Counted from the first letter of the stretch, positions 52,303 through 62,015 are shown. The stretch: DNA of 64,000 nucleotides from RGIG8700 sp045648505 (GCA_045648505.1 JAZROD010000056.1:1-64000), one strand, 5' to 3'. A program made the numbers and translations. The notes: generated by a model not told the origin, from the letters alone.

Positions 52303-52338
52303 AGCAATCAGCCGATACTTTATAAGGAGGAGAAAAGT

Positions 52339-54570
52339 ATGAAACACGAAAACTGGAATGGATTTAAAGAAGGTATATGGCAAGAAGAAATAAATGTTCG
52401 TGATTTTATTCAGCAGAATTATAAAGAATATATGGGTGATGATTCTTTCCTTGCAGAAGCAACACCAAGAACAGAGGCTCTTATGAAAAAGCTTCAGTCT
52501 TTGTTTGCTCTTGAAAGACAGTATGGCGGTGTTCTTGATATAGATACAGCAACTGTATCTTCGCTTACAAGCTTTTCACCTGGATATCTTGATAAAGATA
52601 ACGAAATTATTGTTGGCTTGCAGACTAATCGTCCACTTAAAAGGGGTGTAAATCCTTTTGGCGGTATTCGTATGGCAAGACAGGCTTGTGCAGCTTATGG
52701 TTACAAATTAAGTGATAAAATAGAAGAGGAATTTAAGTTCCGTACAACACATAATGACGGTGTTTTCCGTGCATACACAGACGAAATGCGTGATGCCCGT
52801 AAGTGCCATGTTATTACAGGACTTCCGGATGCTTATGGCAGAGGAAGAATTATCGGTGACTATCGCCGTGTTGCACTTTATGGTGTGGACAGACTTATTG
52901 TAGATAAAATTAAAGACAAAAAAGGTTTAGCTACAAGAGATTTTGATGCAGAGAACATAAGTCTTGACGAAGAAATTTACAAGCAGATTGAATTTCTTGG
53001 ATTCCTTAAAGAAATGGCTAAGATGTATGGCTTTGATATTTCAGGGCCTGCTTCAAATGCACGCGAGGCAATTCAGTGGACATATTTTGCATATCTTGGT
53101 GCTATCAAGGAACAAAACGGTGCAGCTATGTCACTTGGCAGAGTAAGTACATTCTTTGACATATACATTGAACGAGATATTGAAAAAGGCATTTTGACAG
53201 AAGAGGGAGCACAGGAGCTTATGGATGATTTCGTTATGAAACTCCGTATGGCTCGTCATTTAAGAACTCCTGAATATAACGAACTTTTCGGCGGAGACCC
53301 TATGTGGATAACAGAAGCTGTAGGCGGAATGGGTGAAGATGGAAGAACTCTTGTTACAAAGAGCAGTTTCCGTATGCTCAACACATTGTACACACTTGGT
53401 TCTTCACCTGAACCAAACCTTACAATTTTATGGTCAACAAAGCTTCCTGACAACTTCAAAAAATATTGTGCAAAGGTTTCTAAAGATACAGACTCAATTC
53501 AGTATGAAAATGATGATGTAATGAGACCTATCTATGGAGATGATTATGCAATTGCATGCTGTGTATCTGCGATGAAAATCGGTAAGCAGATGCAGTTCTT
53601 TGGTGCAAGATGCAATCTTGCAAAGCTTTTGCTTATTGCAATTAACGGTGGTTATGATACAACCACAAAAATGCATATCGGACCGCAGATGCCTGTTCTT
53701 AATGCAGAAAAATTAAATTTCGATGAAGTAATGGAAAGATTTGATATTTATATCTCTTGGCTCAGCCATTTGTATGTAAATACAATGAATATTATCCATT
53801 ATATGCACGATAAATATGCCTATGAAAAAATTCAGATGGCTCTCCACGATACAGAAGTTGAAAGACTTATGGCTTTTGGTATAGCAGGACTTTCTGTTGT
53901 GGCAGACTCATTAAGTGCTATCAAATATGCTGATGTAAAACCAATTGTGAATGAAGAAGGTTTTATAACAGAATTTAATATTGAAGGTAACTTCCCTAAA
54001 TTCGGTAACGATGATGACAGAGTTGATTTGATTGCAAAGGATATGACTCATAAAGTTATCACAGAGCTTCGTAAAACAAAAACATACAGAAAAGCTGTTC
54101 ATACACTTTCTGTTCTTACAATTACATCAAATGTTATGTATGGTAAAAATACAGGTGCAACACCTGATGGCAGAGAAGCGGGACAAGCTTTTGCACCGGG
54201 TGCAAATCCAATGCACAACCGTGAAGAAAACGGTGCTTTGGCATCACTTAATTCTGTTGCAAAATTAAGTTATGATGATTGCAGAGATGGTATTTCAAAT
54301 ACATTCTCAATCACACCTGAAGCCCTTGGCAGAACAGAAGATGAAAGAATTTCAAACCTTGTTACAATTCTCGACGGATATTTTGCTAAAAAAGCACATC
54401 ATATAAATGTTAACGTTCTTAACAGAGAAACTTTAATGAAGGCTTATGAAAACCCTGAAGCATATCCAAATCTTACAATAAGAGTATCAGGCTATGCAGT
54501 AAACTTTAACAAGTTGTCAAGAGAACAACAGAAAGAAGTTATAAGCCGTACTTTCCACGAGGTAATATGA
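52339..54570 (+). CDS. pflB: Formate C-acetyltransferase (pyruvate formate-lyase)
   Basis: The 743-aa protein has the catalytic cysteine pair C407-C408 in IACCVSAMKIGKQMQFFGAR and the glycyl-radical site G718 in RVSGYAVNF near the C-terminus. It converts pyruvate and CoA to acetyl-CoA and formate without oxygen, in the cytoplasm. The ribosome site is AAGGAGG. Controlled by the ZTP riboswitch upstream, it supplies formate for one-carbon metabolism and purine synthesis. It overlaps pflA by four bases (ATGA). Confidence 0.97.
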   Translation: MKHENWNGFKEGIWQEEINVRDFIQQNYKEYMGDDSFLAEATPRTEALMKKLQSLFALERQYGGVLDIDTATVSSLTSFSPGYLDKDNEIIVGLQTNRPLKRGVNPFGGIRMARQACAAYGYKLSDKIEEEFKFRTTHNDGVFRAYTDEMRDARKCHVITGLPDAYGRGRIIGDYRRVALYGVDRLIVDKIKDKKGLATRDFDAENISLDEEIYKQIEFLGFLKEMAKMYGFDISGPASNAREAIQWTYFAYLGAIKEQNGAAMSLGRVSTFFDIYIERDIEKGILTEEGAQELMDDFVMKLRMARHLRTPEYNELFGGDPMWITEAVGGMGEDGRTLVTKSSFRMLNTLYTLGSSPEPNLTILWSTKLPDNFKKYCAKVSKDTDSIQYENDDVMRPIYGDDYAIACCVSAMKIGKQMQFFGARCNLAKLLLIAINGGYDTTTKMHIGPQMPVLNAEKLNFDEVMERFDIYISWLSHLYVNTMNIIHYMHDKYAYEKIQMALHDTEVERLMAFGIAGLSVVADSLSAIKYADVKPIVNEEGFITEFNIEGNFPKFGNDDDRVDLIAKDMTHKVITELRKTKTYRKAVHTLSVLTITSNVMYGKNTGATPDGREAGQAFAPGANPMHNREENGALASLNSVAKLSYDDCRDGISNTFSITPEALGRTEDERISNLVTILDGYFAKKAHHINVNVLNRETLMKAYENPEAYPNLTIRVSGYAVNFNKLSREQQKEVISRTFHEVI

Positions 54571-55280
54571 TAAAAGGAAAAATACATTCAATACAGACAA
54601 TGGGAACTCTTGACGGTCCCGGAGTACGCTTTGTAGCATTTTTGCAGGGATGTAATTTAAGATGTAAGTGTTGTCATAATCCCGACACCTGGGAAATTAA
54701 TGTAGGTGAAGAATATACAGCCGATGAACTTGTTTCAAAAGTGTTAAGATATACACAGTATTTCGGCACAGATGGGGGAGTTACCCTTTCAGGTGGAGAA
54801 CCTCTTCTTCAGGCAAAGTTTGGTTATGAGTATTTTAGCTTATGCAAAAAACATAATATAAACACTTGTCTTGATACATCGGGAAGCTTTTTTAATGATG
54901 ATGTACGCAGATTATTATCGGTTACCGACAGAGTGCTTTTGGATATCAAATATACTGAAGATGAACTTTATGCCGAAAATGTTGGTTGTTCACTTTCAAA
55001 ACCGTTGGAATTTTTAAAAGAACTTGATAGTCTGAAAATTCCGACAACTATCCGACAAGTGATAATAACGGGAATAAATGACAATAAAGAAAACATAATT
55101 AAGCTTAAAGAAATTGCTTTAAAGAACGAATGTGTTGATAAAATAGAGCTTTTACCCTTTAAGAAAATCTGTCAGGTTAAATATGATGATATGGGAATAG
55201 TTTTCCCATTTGCTCATATCCCTGAACCTTCGGCACAGAAAATGGAAGAGCTTAATAAACAAATAGCTGAATATAACTGA
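54567..55280 (+). CDS. pflA: Pyruvate formate-lyase activating enzyme
   Basis: The 237-aa radical-SAM protein has the iron-sulfur motif C29-x3-C33-x2-C36 (GCNLRCKCCHNPDTW), the TLDGPGVRFVAF start and the GGVTLSGGEPLLQ SAM-binding segment. It abstracts a hydrogen from G718 of PflB to create the glycyl radical. The ATGA overlap with pflB ensures coupled translation. Confidence 0.96.
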   Translation: MIKGKIHSIQTMGTLDGPGVRFVAFLQGCNLRCKCCHNPDTWEINVGEEYTADELVSKVLRYTQYFGTDGGVTLSGGEPLLQAKFGYEYFSLCKKHNINTCLDTSGSFFNDDVRRLLSVTDRVLLDIKYTEDELYAENVGCSLSKPLEFLKELDSLKIPTTIRQVIITGINDNKENIIKLKEIALKNECVDKIELLPFKKICQVKYDDMGIVFPFAHIPEPSAQKMEELNKQIAEYN

Positions 55281-55283
55281 AAA

Positions 55284-55316
55284 ACCGCCCATAAAATGTA
55301 TGGGCGGTGATTTTTT
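55284..55316 (+). terminator. Terminator after pflA, overlapping the next start region
   Basis: ACCGCCCATA/TATGGGCGGT stem with loop AAATG, then GATTTTTTG. The 3' arm GGGCGGTGA also looks like the ribosome site of the following gene. Confidence 0.88.
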
Positions 55317-56409
55317 GTTTAAAAGAATTATATGTATTATGTTTATTGCGTTGAATATTGGGATTAAAGTTAATGCACTTGAAATATCGGCAAAGTCTGC
55401 AATACTTTATGAACCTGTTACAAAAACAGTTGTGTTTGAAAAAAACTCGCGTCAAAAATTACCTATGGCAAGTACAACCAAAATAATTACTGCAATAACT
55501 GCCATAGAAAATATGAATGTAAATGATATAGTAACAACAAGCAAGAAAGCGGCAGATGTGGAAGGCTCTTCAATATGGCTTGAAGAAGGGGAAAAGCAGA
55601 CCCTTGAAAATATGCTTTACGGACTTATGCTTTCATCAGGGAATGATGCGGCAATTGCAATTGCAGAACATAAAGGTTATGAAGAATTTATAAAGCTTAT
55701 GAATGATACGGTAAAAAAAGCAGGTGCAACAAGTACTATACTTAAAAATCCAAACGGTCTTGATGAAGATGGACATTACACAACTGCTTACGATATGGCT
55801 CTTATATCTGCTTATGCTATGAAAAATGACAAGTTCAGGGAAATAGTATCAACAAAGGAAAAGGTCATTCCCTGGGAAGGTCATCAGTGGGGCAGAACTC
55901 TGAAAAACCACAACAAATTATTAAGACTTTATGAAGGTGCAAATGGTATAAAAACCGGCTTTACAAAAAAGGACGGAAGATGTCTTGTTTCATCTGCAAA
56001 AAGAAATGGAGTTGAACTTATTTGTGTAACTCTTAATGCTCCCAATGACTGGAACGACCATATAAAAATGCTTGATATGGGATTTTCTCTTTACAAAGGT
56101 GAAAAAATCACACTTGAAAACAAATGTGCAGAGGTGAACAGAGGCGAGGAAGCAAAGGTAACACTCATACCTGAAAGAGATGTGGTTTTGCCCACAAAAG
56201 AAGGCGATAATATCAGTGTTAAGTATAATGTTTCATCAAATATAAACGCTCCCGTTTATGCAGGAGAAATAAAAGGATGTGCAGAAATTTATATAAATAA
56301 CACTTTAATTGATACAGTAAACTATGTTGCAAATAAATCAGTAAACGAAATAAAAATCAAAACATTCAAAGAAATTTTATCAGGTTTGCTTTATGCTCTT
56401 TTTATTTGA
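55315..56409 (+). CDS. D-alanyl-D-alanine carboxypeptidase (S11, DacF-like)
   Basis: From TTG 55315 the protein has 364 aa. It has a signal peptide (to about residue 21, VNA-LE), the SxxK site S53-T-T-K56, the SGN site (108-110) and the KTG site near 213. It trims the terminal D-Ala of peptidoglycan stems outside the membrane. The C-terminal part has the PBP5-like beta domain (PTKEGDNISVKYNV) and a final hydrophobic stretch. An ATG at 55300 lies in the terminator stem and lacks a ribosome site; TTG 55315 is seven bases after GGCGGTG, so it is preferred, but the start is uncertain. Any promoter would lie in pflA or be read through. Confidence 0.88.
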   Translation: MFKRIICIMFIALNIGIKVNALEISAKSAILYEPVTKTVVFEKNSRQKLPMASTTKIITAITAIENMNVNDIVTTSKKAADVEGSSIWLEEGEKQTLENMLYGLMLSSGNDAAIAIAEHKGYEEFIKLMNDTVKKAGATSTILKNPNGLDEDGHYTTAYDMALISAYAMKNDKFREIVSTKEKVIPWEGHQWGRTLKNHNKLLRLYEGANGIKTGFTKKDGRCLVSSAKRNGVELICVTLNAPNDWNDHIKMLDMGFSLYKGEKITLENKCAEVNRGEEAKVTLIPERDVVLPTKEGDNISVKYNVSSNINAPVYAGEIKGCAEIYINNTLIDTVNYVANKSVNEIKIKTFKEILSGLLYALFI

Positions 56410-56434
56410 CAGAAAATATCAAATATGATATTGT
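56406..56434 (+). promoter_or_regulatory. Promoter of the small membrane protein pair
   Basis: TTGACA (56406-56411) and a weak TATTGT -10 (56429-56434) at 17 bases. Confidence 0.55.
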
Positions 56435-56457
56435 ATAGAAAAAACGGAGGATAATCT

Positions 56458-56538
56458 ATGATGTTTACAGGCTTGTGGATTTGCATAATAGTTGCAATTG
56501 TAGTTCCGGTTGCAATTTATATTGCCAATAACAGATAA
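56458..56538 (+). CDS. 26-aa single-span membrane peptide
   Basis: ATG 56458 follows CGGAGG (56445-56450) with seven bases between. The product is a hydrophobic peptide (LWICIIVAIVVPVAIYIANNR) with one membrane span and a basic C-terminal end. It ends 14 bases before the next gene's start, and the CGGAGG of that gene lies right after its stop. The strong ribosome site and promoter position argue that it is real. Role unknown: a small regulatory membrane protein or toxin-like peptide are both possible. Confidence 0.6.
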   Translation: MMFTGLWICIIVAIVVPVAIYIANNR

Positions 56539-56552
56539 TGCGGAGGATACCA

Positions 56553-56906
56553 ATGAAAATATTACAAAGAACATTATTGACTTTGGGTTATTGCATACCT
56601 TTTGTGTTTCTTGCAATGAACGAAGATGCAATAACAGGAACTCCGTATTTTTATTTTGTGATGATTTTATGCTTTTGGGTTTTATGTTATCTGTGTAAAA
56701 AAACAGATAATAAAGCTTGTGTTATATACGGAAACATAATTAGTTTTATTTCTTCCTGCATTTTTGCATGGGTGTTTAAAACTCCAAAGTGGGAGTATTA
56801 TTTTAAACCATTTCTCCCTAACCAGTTAATAATATTTGAAAGTTCAATAATTTTTATCATACAGATAGTATTCACATTTAAGAAAAACAAATCAAATTCA
56901 GATTAA
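56553..56906 (+). CDS. Small integral membrane protein (117 aa)
   Basis: The start at ATG 56553 lies six bases after CGGAGG. The protein has four hydrophobic segments (LLTLGYCIPFVFLAM, FYFVMILCFWVLCYL, NIISFISSCIFAWVF and LIIFESSIIFIIQIVF) with short charged loops and a basic C-terminus. I recognise no family. It is paired with the 26-aa peptide upstream and ends at a terminator before ileS. Confidence 0.7.
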   Translation: MKILQRTLLTLGYCIPFVFLAMNEDAITGTPYFYFVMILCFWVLCYLCKKTDNKACVIYGNIISFISSCIFAWVFKTPKWEYYFKPFLPNQLIIFESSIIFIIQIVFTFKKNKSNSD

Positions 56907-56933
56907 AAGCGGCAAAATTTTGCCGTTTTTTTC
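56907..56933 (+). terminator. Terminator before ileS
   Basis: CGGCAA-AATT-TTGCCG followed by seven T. Confidence 0.85.
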
Positions 56934-56944
56934 TTTGAAAGTAC

Positions 56945-56973
56945 TTTACAAATCGGCAAAAAAAGTGTAAAAT
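56945..56973 (+). promoter_or_regulatory. Promoter of ileS
   Basis: TTTACA (56945-56950) and TAAAAT (56968-56973), 17-base spacer. The leader is only about 25 bases, so there is no T-box. Confidence 0.8.
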
Positions 56974-57005
56974 AAATTAAATATGATTTAATGGAGGAAC
57001 TTGAA

Positions 57006-60000
57006 ATGTATAAGAAGGTTTCTACGGATTTGAATTTCAAAGAAAGAGAACTTGAAACTATCAAATTCTGGAATGAAAATAAAGTGTTTGAAAGAAGCAC
57101 AAGACAAGATGGTCCTGTGTTTACTTTCTTTGACGGTCCACCGACTGCAAACGGTAAACCGCACATTGGACATATCCTTACAAGAGTTATGAAGGATATC
57201 GTTCCAAGATATAAAACTATGAAAGGTTACAAGGTTTTAAGAAAAGCCGGATGGGATACTCACGGTCTTCCTGTTGAGCTTGAAGTTGAAAAACTTTTAG
57301 GTATTGACGGTAAACCACAGATTGAAAAATACGGTGTTGAACCTTTCGTTGAAGAATGTAAAAAGAGCGTTTGGAAATACGAAGGCTTATGGAAGGAAAT
57401 GAGTGACCGTGTTGGCTTCTGGGCTGATATGGAAAATCCTTATGTAACATACCATAACGATTACATCGAATCAGTTTGGTGGGCACTTAAGCAGATCTGG
57501 GACAAAGGTCTTTTATACAAAGGTCACAAAATTGTTCCATACTGCCCAAGATGCGGAACTGCACTTTCAAGCCACGAAGTTGCTCAGGGCTATAAAGATG
57601 TTGAAGAAACATCAGTATTTGTTAACTTTAAAGTTGCAGATAAAGAAAACGAATACTTCCTTGCTTGGACAACTACACCTTGGACACTTCCATCAAACGT
57701 TGCCCTTGTTGTAAATCCTGATGTTACTTATGTTAAGGTTAAAGCAGATGATAAGTTCTACATTCTTGCAAAAGAACTTGTTTCAAATGTTTTTGGTGAA
57801 GAAGCTGAAATCGTTGAAGAATTCATCGGTACAGACCTTAAAGGAATTAAATACGAACCACTCTTTAACTTTGCACAGCCAAAGCAGGAGTGCTACTATA
57901 TTGTTGCTGACAGCTATGTTACAACAACAGACGGTACAGGTATCGTACATTGTGCACCTTCATTTGGTGAAGATGACGCAAGAGTTGGTAGAGATAATGA
58001 CCTTCCATTTGTTAAGCTTGTTAACACAGAAGGTAAATGCGTTGAAGGAACAGGCAAGCTTGAAGGCTTGTTTGTTAAAGATGCAGACCCTGTTGTAATA
58101 GCTGACCTTGAAGAAAGAGGACTCTTATTCAGAGCACAGAAGTTTACTCACTCATATCCATTCTGCTGGAGATGTGATACTCCGCTTATCTACTATGCGA
58201 GAGAATCATGGTTCATCAGTATGACAAAGGTGAGAGAACAGTTACTTAAAAACAATGCAACAGTTAACTGGATGCCTGATAACATTAAAGACGGCAGATT
58301 CGGTAACTTCCTTGAAAATGTAATCGACTGGGGTCTTTCAAGAGAAAGATACTGGGGTACACCACTTCCTATCTGGGAATGTGAATGTGGTAAGAGACAC
58401 ACAATCGGAAGCATTGAAGAATTAAAGAGTATGAGCGACAACTGTCCTGATAACATCGAACTCCACAGACCATACATTGACAATGTATTTATCAAATGTC
58501 CTGACTGCGGTGGGGAAATGAAGAGAGTTCCTGAAGTTATTGACTGTTGGTTTGACTCAGGTTCAATGCCTTTCGCACAGTGGCACTATCCATTTGAAAA
58601 TAAAGACATTTTTGATGAAAACTTCCCTGCAGACTTTATCAGTGAAGCTATTGACCAGACAAGAGGTTGGTTCTACACATTAATGGCGATTTCAACACTT
58701 ATCTTTGATAAATCTCCATATAAAAATGTTATCGTTCTTGGTCACGTTCAGGATAAAGACGGTCAGAAGATGAGTAAGCATAAAGGAAACGTTGTTGATC
58801 CTTGGGATGTTCTTAACAATCAGGGTGCAGATGCCGTTAGATGGTATTTCTACTCAACAAGTGCTCCTTGGATTCCAAACAGATTCCACGCAGATGCAGT
58901 TAATGAATGTCAGCGTAAGTTTATGGGTACACTCTGGAACACTTATGCATTCTACATTCTTTATGCAGATATTGATAAATTTGACCCAACACAGTATAAG
59001 CTTGAATACGATAAGCTTCCTGTTATGGATAAATGGATTTTATCAAAACTCAATTCTCTTATTAAGAGTGTTGACAGTGACCTTGAAAACTACAAAATTA
59101 CAGAAGCTTCAAGAAACATTCAGAACTTCACAGATGAGCTTTCAAACTGGTATGTAAGAAGATGCCGTGAAAGATTCTGGCAGAAAGATATGCCACAGGA
59201 TAAGATTAATGCTTATATGACTCTTTACACAGTTCTTTTTGAACTTTCAAAGCTTTCTGCACCATTTGTTCCATTTATGACTGAAGAAATCTATCAGAAC
59301 TTAGTAAGAACAAATGATAAGAATGCACCTGAAAGCATCCACTTCTGCGATTATCCTGTAGCTTGCGAAGAATATATCGACAAAAAGCTTGAAGAAAATA
59401 TGAATACAGTATTAAATGTTGTTGTAGCCGGCAGAGCTGCAAGAAATGCTGCAAATGTTAAAAACAGACAGCCACTTTCAACTGTATATTATAAAGCTTC
59501 AACAAAGCTTGAAGAAGGATACGAAAGCATAGTTCTTGAAGAACTCAATGTAAAAACTCTCGAATTTGCAGAAGATATTTCTTCTTTCATTGGCTACAAA
59601 TTCAAACCACAGCTCAGAACACTTGGTCCTAAGTATGGTAAGATTTTAGGTAAAATCAGCGGATACCTTGCTTCTTGCGATACATCAGCTGCAATGAAAG
59701 AAATCAAAGAAACCGGAACATTCAAGTTTGATATTGACGGAGCTGAAGTTGTTCTTGAAGAAACAGACCTTCTCATTGAAACAGTTCAGAAAGAAGGAAT
59801 GGTTGCTCAGGATGAAAAAGATGCAACTGTTGTTCTTGATACAAATCTTACAGATGCACTTATCGAAGAAGGTTTTGTAAGAGAAATCATCAGCAAGATT
59901 CAGACAATGCGTAAGGAAGCGGATTTTGAAGTTCAGAATCACATTAAGATTTACTTTGATGATGCTTCAGAAATTGCTGATATTGTTAAAAACAATGCTG

Positions 60001-60113
60001 AAGAAATCAAAGCAGAAACACTTGCAGATGCTTTAGATGCAGGCATGGGCGGTTATACAAAAGAATGGAGCATCAATGGTAAAAATCTTACACTTGGTGT
60101 TGAAAGACTTTAA
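57006..60113 (+). CDS. ileS: Isoleucyl-tRNA synthetase (eukaryote-like type)
   Basis: The 1,035-aa protein starts at ATG 57006 after GGAGG; an in-frame ATG at 56991 overlaps that site. Class I motifs are HIGH (residues 53-56) and KMSKH (about 590), with the CP1 editing domain between (AWTTTPWTLPSN). Length, the GWDTHGLPVELEVEK segment and the C-terminal part without the usual zinc knuckle fit the type 2 (eukaryote-like) IleRS, a group often less sensitive to mupirocin. It charges tRNA-Ile. No T-box or riboswitch precedes it. Confidence 0.95.
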   Translation: MYKKVSTDLNFKERELETIKFWNENKVFERSTRQDGPVFTFFDGPPTANGKPHIGHILTRVMKDIVPRYKTMKGYKVLRKAGWDTHGLPVELEVEKLLGIDGKPQIEKYGVEPFVEECKKSVWKYEGLWKEMSDRVGFWADMENPYVTYHNDYIESVWWALKQIWDKGLLYKGHKIVPYCPRCGTALSSHEVAQGYKDVEETSVFVNFKVADKENEYFLAWTTTPWTLPSNVALVVNPDVTYVKVKADDKFYILAKELVSNVFGEEAEIVEEFIGTDLKGIKYEPLFNFAQPKQECYYIVADSYVTTTDGTGIVHCAPSFGEDDARVGRDNDLPFVKLVNTEGKCVEGTGKLEGLFVKDADPVVIADLEERGLLFRAQKFTHSYPFCWRCDTPLIYYARESWFISMTKVREQLLKNNATVNWMPDNIKDGRFGNFLENVIDWGLSRERYWGTPLPIWECECGKRHTIGSIEELKSMSDNCPDNIELHRPYIDNVFIKCPDCGGEMKRVPEVIDCWFDSGSMPFAQWHYPFENKDIFDENFPADFISEAIDQTRGWFYTLMAISTLIFDKSPYKNVIVLGHVQDKDGQKMSKHKGNVVDPWDVLNNQGADAVRWYFYSTSAPWIPNRFHADAVNECQRKFMGTLWNTYAFYILYADIDKFDPTQYKLEYDKLPVMDKWILSKLNSLIKSVDSDLENYKITEASRNIQNFTDELSNWYVRRCRERFWQKDMPQDKINAYMTLYTVLFELSKLSAPFVPFMTEEIYQNLVRTNDKNAPESIHFCDYPVACEEYIDKKLEENMNTVLNVVVAGRAARNAANVKNRQPLSTVYYKASTKLEEGYESIVLEELNVKTLEFAEDISSFIGYKFKPQLRTLGPKYGKILGKISGYLASCDTSAAMKEIKETGTFKFDIDGAEVVLEETDLLIETVQKEGMVAQDEKDATVVLDTNLTDALIEEGFVREIISKIQTMRKEADFEVQNHIKIYFDDASEIADIVKNNAEEIKAETLADALDAGMGGYTKEWSINGKNLTLGVERL

Positions 60114-60167
60114 TAATTTTCCTTATAAAGGATAAAATACTAAAAAACAGTAAAGGAGATTATAACA

Positions 60168-60374
60168 ATGAAAGTAACAAAAGATACTATTATTATGGAT
60201 GTATTAAAAATGGACGAAGGAACAGCTGCATTTTTCCTTGCAATCGGTATGCACTGTCTTGGTTGCCCATCAGCAAGTGGCGAATCAATCGGTGAAGCTG
60301 CTATGGTTCACGGTGTAGATGCAGACGCTCTTGTTGAAAGAATTAACACATATCTTGAATCAGTAGGTAAATAA
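60168..60374 (+). CDS. DUF1858 domain protein (68 aa)
   Basis: This small protein has the DUF1858 pattern: an N-terminal VTKDTIIMDVLKMD and a CLGCPSASGESIGEAAMVHGVDADALVERIN segment with a C-x2-C pair. The family is linked with hybrid-cluster and ScdA-like proteins and may bind a metal or redox partner; its role is unknown. Ribosome site AAAGGAG. Its stop overlaps the dusB start by one base (TAATG), so they form one transcript. Confidence 0.9.
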   Translation: MKVTKDTIIMDVLKMDEGTAAFFLAIGMHCLGCPSASGESIGEAAMVHGVDADALVERINTYLESVGK

Positions 60375-61318
60375 TGCTGAAAATTGGCAGTTTAAAGTTA
60401 GACGGTAATGTAATCCTCGGCCCTATGGCGGGGGTTACGGATCTGCCGTTTCGTATTGTTTGCAAAAAATATGGGTGTGCAATGGTTTGCAGTGAGATGA
60501 TTTCTTCAAGAGCCTTGCACTATGAGGACAAGAAAACCTACAAGTTGCTTGAAACCGACGAAAGAGAAACACCTTTATCGGTGCAGATTTTCGGTTCAGA
60601 GCCTGACCTTATGGCACAAGCGGCAGAAAAAATCGAAAAGATGCAGATTGCATCTGTGATTGATATCAATATGGGTTGTCCTGCTCCTAAAATCGTAAAC
60701 AATAATGACGGTTCTGCATTAATGAAAGACATAGAGCTTTCTTCAAAAATTATTAAGGCAGTCAGGGGTGCAACATCTCTTCCTTTAACAGTTAAATTCA
60801 GAAAAGGTTGGGAAGTAGGAAGTGAAAACTATCTTGATTTTGGTCTTATGTGTCAGCAGTGTGGTGCAGATGCGGTAACTCTTCACGGCAGAACAAGAAC
60901 GCAGTATTATTCAGGCAAGGCAGATTGGGATGCAATTAAAAATCTCAAGCAAAAGCTTTTAATACCCGTAATCGGTAACGGTGATGTTTTTAAATATGAA
61001 GACATACAGAAAATGATTGACTATACAGGTTGCGATGGTGTTATGATTGCCCGTGGTTCTCTCGGAAATCCTTTTATCTTTTCAAATAAGCAAGTTTCAA
61101 AGCAAGAGGTTATAGAAACTGCTCTTGAGCATTTGGAACTTATGGTTAAGGTTAAAGGCGAGCATATCGGAATGCTGGAAGCGAGAAAGCATATGGCGTG
61201 GTATGTTAAAGGAATGCACGGAGCGGCACGAATTAAAGATATGATAAATTCCATATCGAAATTTGATGATATGAAGAATCTTATGACAAGTCTTTTGGAG
61301 GAAAAATATGAGTATTAA
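60374..61318 (+). CDS. dusB: tRNA-dihydrouridine synthase
   Basis: The 314-aa protein has the Dus TIM-barrel signature GPMAGVTDLPFR, INMGCPAPKIV with the catalytic cysteine, HGRTRTQYYSGKADW and a GNGDVF phosphate loop. It reduces uridine in tRNA with FMN and NADPH. Length and segments fit DusB. It overlaps pyrH by 11 bp. Confidence 0.95.
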   Translation: MLKIGSLKLDGNVILGPMAGVTDLPFRIVCKKYGCAMVCSEMISSRALHYEDKKTYKLLETDERETPLSVQIFGSEPDLMAQAAEKIEKMQIASVIDINMGCPAPKIVNNNDGSALMKDIELSSKIIKAVRGATSLPLTVKFRKGWEVGSENYLDFGLMCQQCGADAVTLHGRTRTQYYSGKADWDAIKNLKQKLLIPVIGNGDVFKYEDIQKMIDYTGCDGVMIARGSLGNPFIFSNKQVSKQEVIETALEHLELMVKVKGEHIGMLEARKHMAWYVKGMHGAARIKDMINSISKFDDMKNLMTSLLEEKYEY

Positions 61319-62015
61319 ATACAAAAGAGTAATATTGAAAATCAGCGGTGAAGCTTTAGCCGGAGAAAACGGTTTTGGTTTCGATTTTAATACAGTTGAT
61401 TCAATTTGCGAACAGGTTAAAGAATGCGTTAAACTTGGCGCAGAAGTTGCAATCGTTGTAGGCGGAGGTAATTTCTGGAGAGGAAGAAGTGGCAAGGGTA
61501 TGGACAGAACAAGAGCAGACCATATGGGTATGCTTGCAACTGTTATCAACTCTCTTGCACTTGCAGATTCTTTAGAAAGCAAAGGCGTTCCTACAAGAGT
61601 GCAGACTGCTATTGAAATGAGACAGATTGCAGAGCCATACATAAGAGGCAAGGCAGTAAGACACCTTGAAAAGAGCAGAGTTGTAATTTTTGCCTGCGGT
61701 TCAGGTAACCCATTCTTCTCAACAGATACAGCTGCAGCATTAAGAGCGGCAGAAATCGGAGCAGATGTTATTCTTCTTGCCAAGAAGGTTGACGCAGTTT
61801 ATGACAGTGATCCTAATGTAAATCCAAATGCAGTTAAATATGACGAGCTTGAATTTATCAGAGTTTTAAACGAAAGACTTGGCGTTATGGACTCAACTGC
61901 AGCATCACTTTGTATGGATAACGATATTCCAATTCTTGTATTTGGACTTGACAAGCCTGAAAATATCGTAAGAGCACTTAAAGGCGAAAATCTTGGAACA
62001 GTAATTCATAACTGA
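61308..62015 (+). CDS. pyrH: UMP kinase
   Basis: The 235-aa amino-acid-kinase-fold protein has ILKISGEALAGENGFGFD, VGGGNFWRGR and the GNPFFSTDTAAALRAAE nucleotide loop. It phosphorylates UMP to UDP. It starts inside dusB behind GGAGG and is followed 19 bp on by frr, the usual order. Confidence 0.97.
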   Translation: MSIKYKRVILKISGEALAGENGFGFDFNTVDSICEQVKECVKLGAEVAIVVGGGNFWRGRSGKGMDRTRADHMGMLATVINSLALADSLESKGVPTRVQTAIEMRQIAEPYIRGKAVRHLEKSRVVIFACGSGNPFFSTDTAAALRAAEIGADVILLAKKVDAVYDSDPNVNPNAVKYDELEFIRVLNERLGVMDSTAASLCMDNDIPILVFGLDKPENIVRALKGENLGTVIHN

